NCBI GenBank assembly: GCA_050331815.1
Contig: JBHJGM010000009.1
Span: forward strand, 1-64,000
Length of the DNA: 64,000 nt
Source of the DNA: JBHJGM01 sp050331815
Lineage (GTDB): Bacteria; Verrucomicrobiota; Verrucomicrobiia; Opitutales; JBHJGM01
Reading direction: 5' to 3'
The notes beneath the pieces were generated by a model that made no database searches, had not been told where the DNA came from, and saw nothing but the letters and a program-made list of their open reading frames with translations. The first letter of the stretch is position 1, and each line of letters starts with the position of its first letter. Shown here one piece after another: positions 9,388-17,223 of the stretch. The position numbers and the translations under genes are program-made.

Positions 9388-10674
9388 TTACTGTATAATC
9401 ATCCCTGCCGCCACGGTTTCGTTGGTAAACTCATCGATCAGGACAAAGGAACCGGTGAGGCGGTTGCGGCTGTAGGAGTCGTAAAAGAGCGGATTGGACA
9501 CGCGCAAAGCGATGCGTCCGATGTCGTTCAGGCCAAAGGTAAGGTCATCCTCGATCTTGTGGAGGGTGTTGATGTTGACCTTGTAGCGCACCTCCTTGAC
9601 GACCGCCTTCACCTCCTTGGTCGTATGGCGCAACATGTAGCGGTTGCGGGCGGTCAGCTTTTTGCTTTCGGAAAACCAGCAGATCATCCCCTCGATGTCC
9701 TGGCCCACCTTTGGCTGGTTGTTGGGCTTTACGAGCATGTCGCCGCGGCTGATGTCGATCTCATCCTCCAGGGTGATGGCGACCGAGAGCGGGTGGTAGG
9801 CCTCGGCGACTTCACCATCCATCGAGTGAATACCCTGAATCTTCGAGGTGAAGCCCGAGGGTAGCACCTGCACCTCGTCGCCGGGCTTGAAGACACCGCC
9901 GCAAACGCGTCCAGCGTAGCCCCGAAAATCGTGCCACTCCTTCGAATGCGGGCGAATCACCCACTGAACCGGAAAACGCGGGTCGACGTGATTGGCATCC
10001 GGACCGATGTACACCGTCTCCAGATGGTACAGGAACGTAGGGCCCTGGTACCACGGCATGTTGGTGGATTTGTCGACCACGTTATCGCCGTTGAGCGCGC
10101 TGATCGGAATGAAGGTGACGTCGACGATGCTGTCCAGGCGCGAGGCGAAGTCCTTGAAATCATCGACGATCTTATGGAAGACCTCCTCCTTGTAATCGAC
10201 GAGGTCCATCTTGTTGACGGCCACGACAACGTGTTGAATGCGCAGCAAATTCGCGATGAAGGCGTGGCGGCAGGTCTGCTCGATCACGCCTTTACGCGCG
10301 TCGACCAGCACGGTGGCCAGGTTGGCCGTCGAGGCACCCGTCACCATGTTGCGCGTGTACTGGATGTGGCCCGGTGTGTCGGCGATAATGAACTTACGCC
10401 GCGGCGTGGCAAAGTAGCGGTAGGCGACATCGATGGTGATGCCCTGCTCGCGCTCGGCCCGCAGTCCATCGGTCAGCAGCGCGAGGTTGACCTGCTCATC
10501 GCCCCGCTGGCGGCTGGACTGCTCCACCGCATCGAGCTGATCCTCGAAAATGTTTTTGCTGTCGTACAGCAGCCGCCCAATGAGCGTGCTTTTGCCGTCG
10601 TCGACACTGCCTGCGGTAGTGAAACGCAGCAGGTCCATGTCGAGGTAGCCGTCGGTGGTAGGTTCGGTAGTCAT
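9388..10674 (-). CDS. cysN: Sulfate adenylyltransferase subunit 1 (GTPase)
   Basis: CysN is the GTP-hydrolysing regulatory subunit of ATP sulfurylase and works with CysD to make adenosine 5'-phosphosulfate from sulfate and ATP. This 428-residue copy has the elongation-factor-like GTPase domain: GSVDDGKST P-loop at 22-30, DTPGH, and NKMDLVD for guanine recognition, followed by the two beta-barrel domains. It is not fused to an APS kinase; cysC is a separate gene upstream. It is the last gene of the reverse-strand cysC-cysD-cysN set but is separated from cysD by a four-helix-bundle gene and its flanking repeats. Confidence 0.96.
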   Translation of the reverse strand: MTTEPTTDGYLDMDLLRFTTAGSVDDGKSTLIGRLLYDSKNIFEDQLDAVEQSSRQRGDEQVNLALLTDGLRAEREQGITIDVAYRYFATPRRKFIIADTPGHIQYTRNMVTGASTANLATVLVDARKGVIEQTCRHAFIANLLRIQHVVVAVNKMDLVDYKEEVFHKIVDDFKDFASRLDSIVDVTFIPISALNGDNVVDKSTNMPWYQGPTFLYHLETVYIGPDANHVDPRFPVQWVIRPHSKEWHDFRGYAGRVCGGVFKPGDEVQVLPSGFTSKIQGIHSMDGEVAEAYHPLSVAITLEDEIDISRGDMLVKPNNQPKVGQDIEGMICWFSESKKLTARNRYMLRHTTKEVKAVVKEVRYKVNINTLHKIEDDLTFGLNDIGRIALRVSNPLFYDSYSRNRLTGSFVLIDEFTNETVAAGMIIQ

Positions 10675-10690
10675 GTTTGGGAAAGGTTCG

Positions 10691-10735
10691 GGTGCTAAGG
10701 GCCTTTAGTGCTTAATACGTGGTACGTAGTGATTG
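10691..10735. repeat. Left inverted repeat flanking the four-helix-bundle gene
   Basis: The plus strand reads AAGGGCCTTTAGTGCTTAAT then ACGTGGTACGTAGTG. Its complement, CACTACGTACCACGTATTAA, aligns with the plus-strand copy at 11085-11115, so the two copies are inverted relative to each other around the inserted gene. The repeat also encodes the last dozen residues of that gene (TTYHVLSTKGP) and its stop. Confidence 0.65.
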
Positions 10736-11042
10736 AGGAGGGAGCGCTCAGGCCGGATTCTTTTGGCTCCAAGTAGCCTTGGTCGAGTGCCACATACAAC
10801 TGCGCTCTGATTTCAGAACAGGAACGCTGTGAATAGCGAAGAAATCGCAAGAACTCACGCTCGCTACCCGAATCGAATCCATCCGCTATGTTGCTGACAG
10901 CCGAGATCGCGGCCCGTCGCATCTGCTCGCACAAGGTGAAGTCTCTGGAAAAGTTACCTTCTTGTGATACCGAGTAGATCTTACGGCAGAGCTCACGGGC
11001 AGCCCGCCAGCACTTCAGGTCTTCAAAACGCTCAATTGCCAT
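10695..11042 (-). CDS. Four-helix-bundle protein (23S rRNA intervening-sequence / Avd-like family)
   Basis: A 115-residue protein from the ATG at 11042 (MAIERFEDLKCWRAARELC). The opening FEDLKCWRAA and the later CEQMRRAAISAVSNIADGF and RYSQRSCSEIRAQL segments are the hallmarks of the family first found inside 23S rRNA intervening sequences and related to the Avd accessory protein of diversity-generating retroelements. Family members form pentameric helical bundles; their role outside retroelements is unknown. Here it interrupts the cys operon, is flanked by inverted repeats, and its C-terminal residues are written by the left repeat. The arrangement suggests acquisition as a small mobile unit. 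Confidence 0.85.
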   Translation of the reverse strand: MAIERFEDLKCWRAARELCRKIYSVSQEGNFSRDFTLCEQMRRAAISAVSNIADGFDSGSEREFLRFLRYSQRSCSEIRAQLYVALDQGYLEPKESGLSAPSSITTYHVLSTKGP

Positions 11043-11080
11043 AGGCGTGTCTTTCCGATGTGGCCACAAATCGCGCAACT

Positions 11081-11115
11081 CACCAAGCACTACGTACCAA
11101 GTACCAAAGCCCTTC
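11081..11115. repeat. Right inverted repeat flanking the four-helix-bundle gene
   Basis: The plus strand reads CACCAAGCACTACGTACCAA then GTACCAAAGCCCTT and ends exactly against the stop codon of cysD (TAG on the reverse strand at 11116-11118). It pairs in inverted orientation with 10691-10735. The words AAGCACT and AAGTACC recur at 57132-57177 and 60578-60655. Confidence 0.65.
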
Positions 11116-12021
11116 CTAGAAATAGCCCTGGCGCTTGCGGTCTTCCATGGCGGTTTCCGAGCGCTTGTCGTCGGCGCGGTTGCCACGCTCGGTCTGGCGC
11201 GCGGCGGCCACTTCCAAAATGATGTCGTCCAGGCTGGAGGCATTGGAGAGAACCGCACCGGTGCAGGTGGCATCACCGATGGTGCGGAACCGCACGGTTT
11301 TCATTTCCGGAGTTTCACCCTCGGCAACGGTGATGAAATTGGTGGTCGCCAGGTAAACGCCCCCGCGATTGATGACCTCACGCTCGTGGGCGAAGTACAG
11401 CGAGGGCAGCGGAATTTCCTCGGCCTTGATGTACTGCCAGATGTCCATCTCGGTCCAGTTCGAGAGGGGAAAGACACGGAAGTGCTCGCCGGGCAGCTTG
11501 CGTCCGTTGAAGATGTTCCAGAGCTCGGGCCGCTGGTTTTTCGGGTCCCACTGACCGAACTCGTCCCGGTGCGAGAAAAAGCGCTCCTTGGCCCGCGCCT
11601 TTTCCTCGTCACGACGCCCACCCCCCAAGGCGGCGTCGAAGCCGTGTTCCTCCAGTGCGTCCAGCAGCGTGACTGTCTGCAGCCCGTTGCGACTGGCGTT
11701 GGGACCCTTTTCCTCCACCACGCGGCCTTTGGCGATGGAGTCTTCCACTAGAGCGACTTCCAGCTTCAAGCCGTTCTCGGATACGAATTTATCGCGGTAC
11801 TCGATCGTCTCCTGGAAGTTGTGGCCGGTGTCCACGTGCAGCAGCGGAAAGGGCGGACGTGCGGGCCAGAACGCCTTGCGCGCCAGCCAGGCCATCACGA
11901 TGGAGTCCTTGCCGCCGGAAAACAGCAGCGCGGGCTTTTCAAATTGGGAGGCGAACTCGCGCAGGACGTAAATCGATTCCGACTCGAGTTGTTTCAGGTG
12001 GTTGACCTCGTAAGAAGGCAT
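11116..12021 (-). CDS. cysD: Sulfate adenylyltransferase subunit 2
   Basis: CysD is the catalytic subunit of ATP sulfurylase in assimilatory sulfate activation. Starting at the ATG at 12021 (MPSYEVNHLKQLESESIYVL) gives 301 residues, the normal length. The PP-loop motif LFSGGKDSIVM near residue 37-47 binds ATP; the FRTIGDATCTGAV segment and the RGNRADDKRSE run near the C-terminus are also typical of CysD. The longer frame upstream overlaps cysC and adds residues with no family match, so the later start is preferred. It follows cysC by 37 bases. Confidence 0.96.
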   Translation of the reverse strand: MPSYEVNHLKQLESESIYVLREFASQFEKPALLFSGGKDSIVMAWLARKAFWPARPPFPLLHVDTGHNFQETIEYRDKFVSENGLKLEVALVEDSIAKGRVVEEKGPNASRNGLQTVTLLDALEEHGFDAALGGGRRDEEKARAKERFFSHRDEFGQWDPKNQRPELWNIFNGRKLPGEHFRVFPLSNWTEMDIWQYIKAEEIPLPSLYFAHEREVINRGGVYLATTNFITVAEGETPEMKTVRFRTIGDATCTGAVLSNASSLDDIILEVAAARQTERGNRADDKRSETAMEDRKRQGYF

Positions 12022-12058
12022 AGTCAGGGAAATGAAATCGTAGCTTAGGTCGTGTCTT

Positions 12059-12673
12059 TTAGAGATCAATGCGCGGGCGCAGGGTTGCATGGACCAAATT
12101 CAAGCTGGCGTCCAGGTCGAGCGCTTCGGTGTCGACGACGAGGGCTCCGTCGGCGTCCAGCGGCACTTCGAAGGCCGAATCCTTGCCGGTAAACTGCTGC
12201 ACCTCGCCCGCCTTGGCCTTGGCGTACAGCCCTTTCACATCGCGCTGGGCGCAGGTCTCAAAAGAGGCTTTCACAAAGACTTCCAGAAAATCCTCCGCGC
12301 CGACCACCTCGCGGGCCAACGCGCGCAGTTCACGCTTGGGTGTGATGAAGGAAGTGAGCGTCACGATACCCGCCTGGCAGAACAGCTTGGCCACTTCGGC
12401 GATGCGGCGGATGTTTTCCAAGCGATCTTCGTCGGAAAAGCCCAGATCCCGGTTGAGCCCGGAACGGATGTTGTCGCCGTCGAGGATTTGGGTGAAGCGG
12501 CCCTCGGCAAAAAGCTGACGCTCCAACGCGTTGGCCAGGGTACTTTTGCCGGAACCGGAAAGCCCATACATCCAGACCACCAGGCCCCGCTGCCGCAGGC
12601 GCTCCTGCTTGGGCGCGCGGCCCAGCATGCGGGCAAACTCCGGGTAAATATTCTGACTGGCCGGTGGTGTCAT
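12059..12673 (-). CDS. cysC: Adenylylsulfate kinase
   Basis: CysC phosphorylates adenosine 5'-phosphosulfate to PAPS. The 204-residue protein from the ATG at 12673 has the P-loop GLSGSGKST at 37-45, the LDGDNIRSGLNRDLGFS APS-binding segment near 64-80, and FVKASFETCAQRDVKGLYAKA near 130-150, all standard for APS kinase. An upstream in-frame start at 12745 would add 24 residues without family similarity. It heads the reverse-strand cysC-cysD-cysN operon. No PAPS reductase gene lies in the window, so the product may feed reduction elsewhere or sulfotransferases. Confidence 0.95.
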   Translation of the reverse strand: MTPPASQNIYPEFARMLGRAPKQERLRQRGLVVWMYGLSGSGKSTLANALERQLFAEGRFTQILDGDNIRSGLNRDLGFSDEDRLENIRRIAEVAKLFCQAGIVTLTSFITPKRELRALAREVVGAEDFLEVFVKASFETCAQRDVKGLYAKAKAGEVQQFTGKDSAFEVPLDADGALVVDTEALDLDASLNLVHATLRPRIDL

Positions 12674-12970
12674 GAATGAAGGGCGGAGGTTGGAAATGGC
12701 GTCTGGGAAAGTCAATAACTTATGTACTCTGCCTAACGAACTCATCTAATACGTCTCCTTTGTCATTCTCAACAGGCGCTCAACCCGCCCACTTCGACCA
12801 CCTGACTTTTCAGAATTCAGGGGCTGCCGGCATACGAGCGCAGCTTCGGGTGAGGGGTTGAGGTCGGCGAGTTTCTTCGCTGATACATTCGCAGCCCGAC
12901 CACCCACCACCCTTAGGCTATTTCACGAAACGATCTGGCATTTTCTGTAGCATCGGACTGCAATCAATCC
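12674..12970. other. Intergenic region between cysC and meaB
   Basis: This divergent spacer of about 300 bases should hold promoters for both cysC (reverse) and meaB (forward). I see no riboswitch core, convincing -35/-10 pair or coding remnant in it. Confidence 0.4.
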
Positions 12971-14086
12971 GTGAGCCACGCACAATCAAAGCACCGGCCG
13001 GAGTGGGCACCGAAGGATGCGGGCGAGGCATTCGCGTCCGAGGTCAAGGCGGGCATCTCAAACCCCGGCAGTTTTAATCCGCAGGCACGGCGAAGGCGGC
13101 GTGGTCTGGGCCTCGCTGACTACGTGGCCGGTATCGAAGCGGGCGATCGCGCCGTGTTGGCCCAGGCGATCACGCTGGTCGAGTCCAACGCGCCGGCGCA
13201 CTTGGAGCAGGCTCAGGCGGTACTGCAAGCGCTGATGCCGCGCACGGGTCAATCGGTACGAGTTGGCATCACAGGCGTTCCCGGGGTGGGCAAAAGCACC
13301 TTTATCGAGGCGTTCGGGCGCCACCTGTGCGAGTCGGGGCACCAGGTGGCGGTGCTGGCGGTCGACCCCAGCAGCAGCGTCTCCGGGGGCAGCGTGCTCG
13401 GCGACAAAACGCGCATGGAACTACTCGCGCGCGAACCCAAAGCATTTATCCGGCCCTCGCCCTCGGGGGGTACGCTGGGGGGCGTCACCCGCAAAAGCCG
13501 CGAGACGCTCCTGCTCTGCGAGGCCGCCGGTTACGACGTGATCCTCGTCGAAACGGTCGGAGTGGGCCAAAGCGAGGTGGCCGTGCGCTCAATGGTCGAT
13601 TTTTTCCTGCTTTTGATGATCGCCGGGGCGGGCGACGAACTGCAGGGCCTGAAAAAAGGCATCATGGAGCTCGGTGACGCCCTCTTCGTCAACAAGTCCG
13701 ACGGCGACAACCGGCAACGTGCCGAAAACACCCGCGGCGAACTCGCCCGTGTGCTCCATTACCTGACACCCTTTACACGCGGTTGGAAGCCCAAGGTGCT
13801 GAGCGGCTCGGCGCTCAACGGCGGCGGCATACCGGAGGTCTGGCAACTCATCGAAAAATTTGTCGCGGCCACCCAGGCCAGCGGAGTTTTCGCCGAACGC
13901 CGCCAGCGGCAATCCATTGACTGGCTGCACGCGCTGATCGAAGACTGGCTCAAAAGTCGGTTTTACAGCGAGGAGCGGGTCCGCACCACTCTACCAGCTC
14001 TGGAGGCGCGCATCGCCGCTGGCGAACTCAACCCCACGGCGGCGTTGGGTGAACTCGTCCAGACCTTTGAAGCAGAGAATCGATAA
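12971..14086 (+). CDS. meaB: Methylmalonyl-CoA mutase-associated GTPase MeaB
   Basis: MeaB (also called ArgK) is a G3E P-loop GTPase that chaperones the adenosylcobalamin-dependent methylmalonyl-CoA mutase, protecting and loading its cofactor. The 371-residue protein has GVPGVGKST at 102-110, LAVDPSSSVSGGSVLGDKTRM just after it, RPSPSGGTLGGVT, ETVGVGQSE and the guanine-specificity motif NKSDGD, all diagnostic. The start is a GTG. The mutase itself is not in the window. The convergent neighbour is a carboxyltransferase subunit that could act on methylmalonyl-CoA or pyruvate, which fits propionate/succinate metabolism. Confidence 0.95.
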   Translation: MSHAQSKHRPEWAPKDAGEAFASEVKAGISNPGSFNPQARRRRRGLGLADYVAGIEAGDRAVLAQAITLVESNAPAHLEQAQAVLQALMPRTGQSVRVGITGVPGVGKSTFIEAFGRHLCESGHQVAVLAVDPSSSVSGGSVLGDKTRMELLAREPKAFIRPSPSGGTLGGVTRKSRETLLLCEAAGYDVILVETVGVGQSEVAVRSMVDFFLLLMIAGAGDELQGLKKGIMELGDALFVNKSDGDNRQRAENTRGELARVLHYLTPFTRGWKPKVLSGSALNGGGIPEVWQLIEKFVAATQASGVFAERRQRQSIDWLHALIEDWLKSRFYSEERVRTTLPALEARIAAGELNPTAALGELVQTFEAENR

Positions 14087-14146
14087 GCACAAAGGCTCGG
14101 TAGATGCTCCGTGCCTCCGCAGTTGGCTTCCCAGCTGCCCTGGACA

Positions 14147-15658
14147 CTAAACCAGCTCCTCGACCTGCACCTCGTGGGGCTGGCCGTCGATGGTGAGGCG
14201 CAAGCTGGCGGCGCGGCCCTTGCCGCCCGACTTGGCTGCGGAAGGAGCGGGCGGTGCCTCCGCACCCTTGGGAGCGGGCGCCACGTCCGGATTGCTTTTC
14301 CCGTCGCCCTTGAGCTTGTAGTAAATCTCCAGCTGCTGCGGGAACATCGCATAGATGACGCAATGCTCCTCGTCGTCAGGCAGGCCCTTCGCCTTCAAAT
14401 CCGAGCGCAGCTTGTCCATGCCAGGGCGCTGCAAATCGGCGGGTCGCTCGTTGATGGGCGCCTTGCCAGCCTGCTTGGCCGCGATGGCCTGCACCTCCGC
14501 GTCGACTTCCGCCGGTGTGCGCCCGTAGTAGCCCAGCGCGATGTCTGCCGCCTGCGGGGAAATCTGTTTCCAGCGCCCGAACTTCACGTTGAGGAACGCC
14601 TGCATGCCCACGATTTGGGAGGTAGGCGTCACCAGCGGAATCCAGCCAAGGGCCTCGCGAACCACCGGAATCTCCGCAAAGACATCCTCGAAGCGATCCT
14701 CCATTTTCTGCTCCTTGAGTTGCGTACGGAAGTTCGAAAGCATGCCACCGGGCACTTGGTAAATAAGCGCGTCGGAGTCGACGATCTCGTTTTTGTGTCC
14801 GGTAAAGGCCGACATCTCGGCGTAGACCTTGGTGAAGTGCTCGCGCAGCTCGGCCAGTTTTACCTCGTCGTAATTGGGTTGGCGCGGATGGTCGCGCAGC
14901 AGCTTTTGCATGCGCACGGTGTCGGGCTGCGCGGTGCCGTTGGCAAAGGGCACGATGGAGGTGTCCACGGCGTCCACCCCGGCTTCGATCGCCGCATAAT
15001 AGGTGGGCGCTCCCAGTCCGGCAGTCTCGTGGGTGTGCAGCCAAACCGGGATCGAGAGCGCCTGCTTCAGGCCCTTGACGATGCTGTAGGCCACGTACGG
15101 CGGGATGAGACCAGCCATGTCCTTGATTACGATGGCGTCCGCGCCCATCTCGGCCAGTTCCTTGCCCAGTTCGATGAACTTGTCGGTGTCGTGCACGGGG
15201 CTGGTGGTGTAGCAAAGGGTGCCATGGGCTTCCTTGCCGGCTGCCTTGGCCGCTTCGATCGCACAGCGCATGTTCCGCGTGTCGTTGAGCGCGTCAAAGA
15301 TGCGGAAGATGTCCATACCGTGCGCGGCGGACTTCGCGATGAAGGCCTGGACGACGTCGTCGGGAAAATGCGCGTACTGCACGATGTTTTGCCCGCGCAG
15401 GAGCATCATGTGCTTGGTCTTCGGACAGGCCTTTTTGAGCGCATCGAGCCGGTCGAAGGGAAACTCGTACAAGAAGCGCAGCCCGGCGTCGATGGTGGCC
15501 CCGCCCCAGGTTTCCAGCGCGCCGAAGCCAAGGGAGTCCAGGGTCTCGCAGGCATCGAGCATCTGGGCGGTGGTCATACGCGTGGCGGCCAGGCTCTGGT
15601 GGCCGTCGCGCAAGACGGTATTGTTGAAAACGATGGGCGCGGTATTCGATGAACTCAT
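14147..15658 (-). CDS. Carboxyltransferase subunit (pyruvate carboxylase B / oxaloacetate decarboxylase alpha / transcarboxylase 5S type)
   Basis: The 503-residue protein begins NNTVLRDGHQSLAATRM, the HMGL-like TIM-barrel signature of biotin-dependent carboxyltransferases, and contains VIKDMAGLIPPYVAYS (carbamylated Lys region) and HTHETAGLG (metal ligands). The PYC_OADA domain follows. The chain ends shortly after that domain (DGQPHEVQVEELV) and lacks a biotinyl domain with its MKM motif, so a separate biotin carrier must supply carboxyl groups. Closest known roles are transcarboxylase 5S and OadA/PycB; sequence alone does not tell which substrate is used. Confidence 0.88.
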   Translation of the reverse strand: MSSSNTAPIVFNNTVLRDGHQSLAATRMTTAQMLDACETLDSLGFGALETWGGATIDAGLRFLYEFPFDRLDALKKACPKTKHMMLLRGQNIVQYAHFPDDVVQAFIAKSAAHGMDIFRIFDALNDTRNMRCAIEAAKAAGKEAHGTLCYTTSPVHDTDKFIELGKELAEMGADAIVIKDMAGLIPPYVAYSIVKGLKQALSIPVWLHTHETAGLGAPTYYAAIEAGVDAVDTSIVPFANGTAQPDTVRMQKLLRDHPRQPNYDEVKLAELREHFTKVYAEMSAFTGHKNEIVDSDALIYQVPGGMLSNFRTQLKEQKMEDRFEDVFAEIPVVREALGWIPLVTPTSQIVGMQAFLNVKFGRWKQISPQAADIALGYYGRTPAEVDAEVQAIAAKQAGKAPINERPADLQRPGMDKLRSDLKAKGLPDDEEHCVIYAMFPQQLEIYYKLKGDGKSNPDVAPAPKGAEAPPAPSAAKSGGKGRAASLRLTIDGQPHEVQVEELV

Positions 15659-15722
15659 GACGATTGCAATCCGTTAGGTACGAGCCCGAGTTTCAGCCTC
15701 CGGCGGCGGCAGTTCAAGCCTT

Positions 15723-16123
15723 TCAGCGCTCACCTATGACTGGCAGCCAGGCCAGCTGAGGAATCCAGCCAAAGTGCGCATCGCGGCTAAAGAGCGTGAA
15801 ATTGTGCTGGATACACCGCGCGGCGAACCACAAATCGTTCGTCGGGATGAGGCGGCCTGCTTCGCGCAGCATCAGAAACCCCGCGCGCCTTCAACCGTGG
15901 TCGCTTCGTCCGCCGGCAAGGTTTGTACGCCCAGCTGCAGCAAGAAACGGTCAACAATCAGCTCATTTTTATACGGGTGCTTTCTAGCGGCAAAACCCGC
16001 GCGCAATTCTCCCAGCACGGGTACCGGTACAAAGATCGCGTCAGCCGATTCAAAGATTTGCCGGTGTTCGCGGCTGCCGCGTACAGGATTGGAGTAGGCG
16101 TTGGTGTCGATCGCGAGCCTCAC
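15723..16123 (-). pseudogene. VapC-like PIN-domain toxin, frameshifted
   Basis: From the GTG at 16123 the frame reads MRLAIDTNAYSNPVRG and VFVP-like strands with the PIN catalytic acids, then ends at a TGA near 15870. A second frame continues MLREAGRLIPTNDLWFAARC and LFSRDAHFGWIPQLAWL to a stop at 15723-15725, the expected C-terminal half with its conserved TND and SRD acids. A single frameshift separates the halves. The sequence is unlike the VapC remnant at 3118, so it is an independent loss. A programmed shift or sequencing error cannot be excluded. Confidence 0.75.
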
Positions 16124-16203
16124 CGCCAGGCCTCGCCTTCAACCTGCTCAAACGTGGCGACGGTTCGATCAATCTCTGGGTCTGCCTTCAACGTTGCGCC
16201 CGG
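16120..16203 (-). pseudogene. Antitoxin C-terminal remnant
   Basis: Twenty-seven codons (ATLKADPEIDRTVATFEQ, then VEGEAWR and stop) end in a TGA that overlaps the GTG start of the VapC remnant, as in vapBC operons. An in-frame TGA at 16204-16206 cuts off the rest, and the upstream sequence is occupied by the start of the next gene. Only the C-terminal tail of the antitoxin is left. Confidence 0.45.
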
Positions 16204-16230
16204 TCACAGGCGCGTGCATCTGATACGTTT

Positions 16231-17205
16231 GTGGAAGTTCACTTTTACGAGGCCTTTGCCGAGGAAGCCGAACTGCTCCAGCGCTACCTGCCCAAGGACT
16301 GGAAAGCGGTTTTCTATCGTGAAACGATTCAGGAGGCCGGACGCCGCCCCGCACCGGCCACAGTGATTTCTGTCCGCACGCAGTCAAAAATTCCGGCCGA
16401 ATGGGCGGGCCAGCTCTCAGCGATCCTCACCCGCAGCACCGGCTACGATCAGGTGAAGGCGTTCCTGCAGGCAAACGCCGCCCGCCTCGGTGACGAAGTC
16501 CAGGCCGGCAGCCTGCCCTTGTATTGCAACCGCGCGGTGGCCGAGCACGCCATGCTGCTGTGGACCGCGCTGCTCAAAAAACTCAGCCGACAGATCAAGC
16601 AATTCCGCACCTTTGACCGCGATAACCTCACCGGTGCCGAACTCGAAAGCAAGGTGCTGGCCGTCTTTGGGGTGGGCAACATCGGACACGAAATCACACG
16701 TATCGGCAAGGGGCTGGACATGCGGGTGCTCGGGGTGGACATCGAGCGCAAGCACGCCGACGTGGTCTACCGCTCCCCAGAGGAGGCCCTGGGCCAGGCC
16801 GATGTGGTCGTCTGCGCGATGGACCTGACCGCGGACAACCGCAACTACTTCACCGCCGCGCAGCTGAAACTGGCGCGCCCCGGGCTGATTTTCGTCAACA
16901 TTTCACGCGGCGAACTCTCGCCCTGCACCACCCTGTTGCAGTTGCTCAACGAGAACCATCTGGGCGGCGTCGGCCTGGATGTCTTCGACGACGAGGCCAA
17001 CCTCGCGCGTGGACTGCGCGGCGGTCCTTACGAAGAAACCGATGAGGTGAAAGCTGCCGCCATCCTGCGCCTGCGTGATAACGTCATCTTCACCCCGCAC
17101 AATGCGTTCAATACCGTGGAAGCCGTCGAACGCAAAGCCCGGCAGTCCATCGAGCAACTCGAGCACTACCGCATCAACGGGCGCTTCCTTTGGCCAGTGC
17201 TGTGA
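16231..17205 (+). CDS. D-2-hydroxyacid dehydrogenase family protein
   Basis: A 324-residue NAD-dependent oxidoreductase of the D-isomer-specific 2-hydroxyacid dehydrogenase family. The Rossmann motif VFGVGNIGHEI lies near 143-153, ISRGELSP matches the conserved strand carrying the substrate-binding Arg, and TPHNAFNT carries the catalytic His. The catalytic domain at the N-terminus starts FYEAFAEEAELLQ. Substrates in the family range from lactate to erythronate phosphate, and no specificity can be read here. The GTG start lies close to the antitoxin remnant on the other strand. Confidence 0.88.
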   Translation: MEVHFYEAFAEEAELLQRYLPKDWKAVFYRETIQEAGRRPAPATVISVRTQSKIPAEWAGQLSAILTRSTGYDQVKAFLQANAARLGDEVQAGSLPLYCNRAVAEHAMLLWTALLKKLSRQIKQFRTFDRDNLTGAELESKVLAVFGVGNIGHEITRIGKGLDMRVLGVDIERKHADVVYRSPEEALGQADVVVCAMDLTADNRNYFTAAQLKLARPGLIFVNISRGELSPCTTLLQLLNENHLGGVGLDVFDDEANLARGLRGGPYEETDEVKAAAILRLRDNVIFTPHNAFNTVEAVERKARQSIEQLEHYRINGRFLWPVL

Positions 17206-17223
17206 AGTAGCAGCGTAGCGCCA

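Noticed and set aside
14111..15652. Long forward frame opposite the carboxyltransferase gene
   Set aside because: It mirrors codon bias of the reverse-strand gene, which has definite domains; the forward translation shows no recognisable motif.
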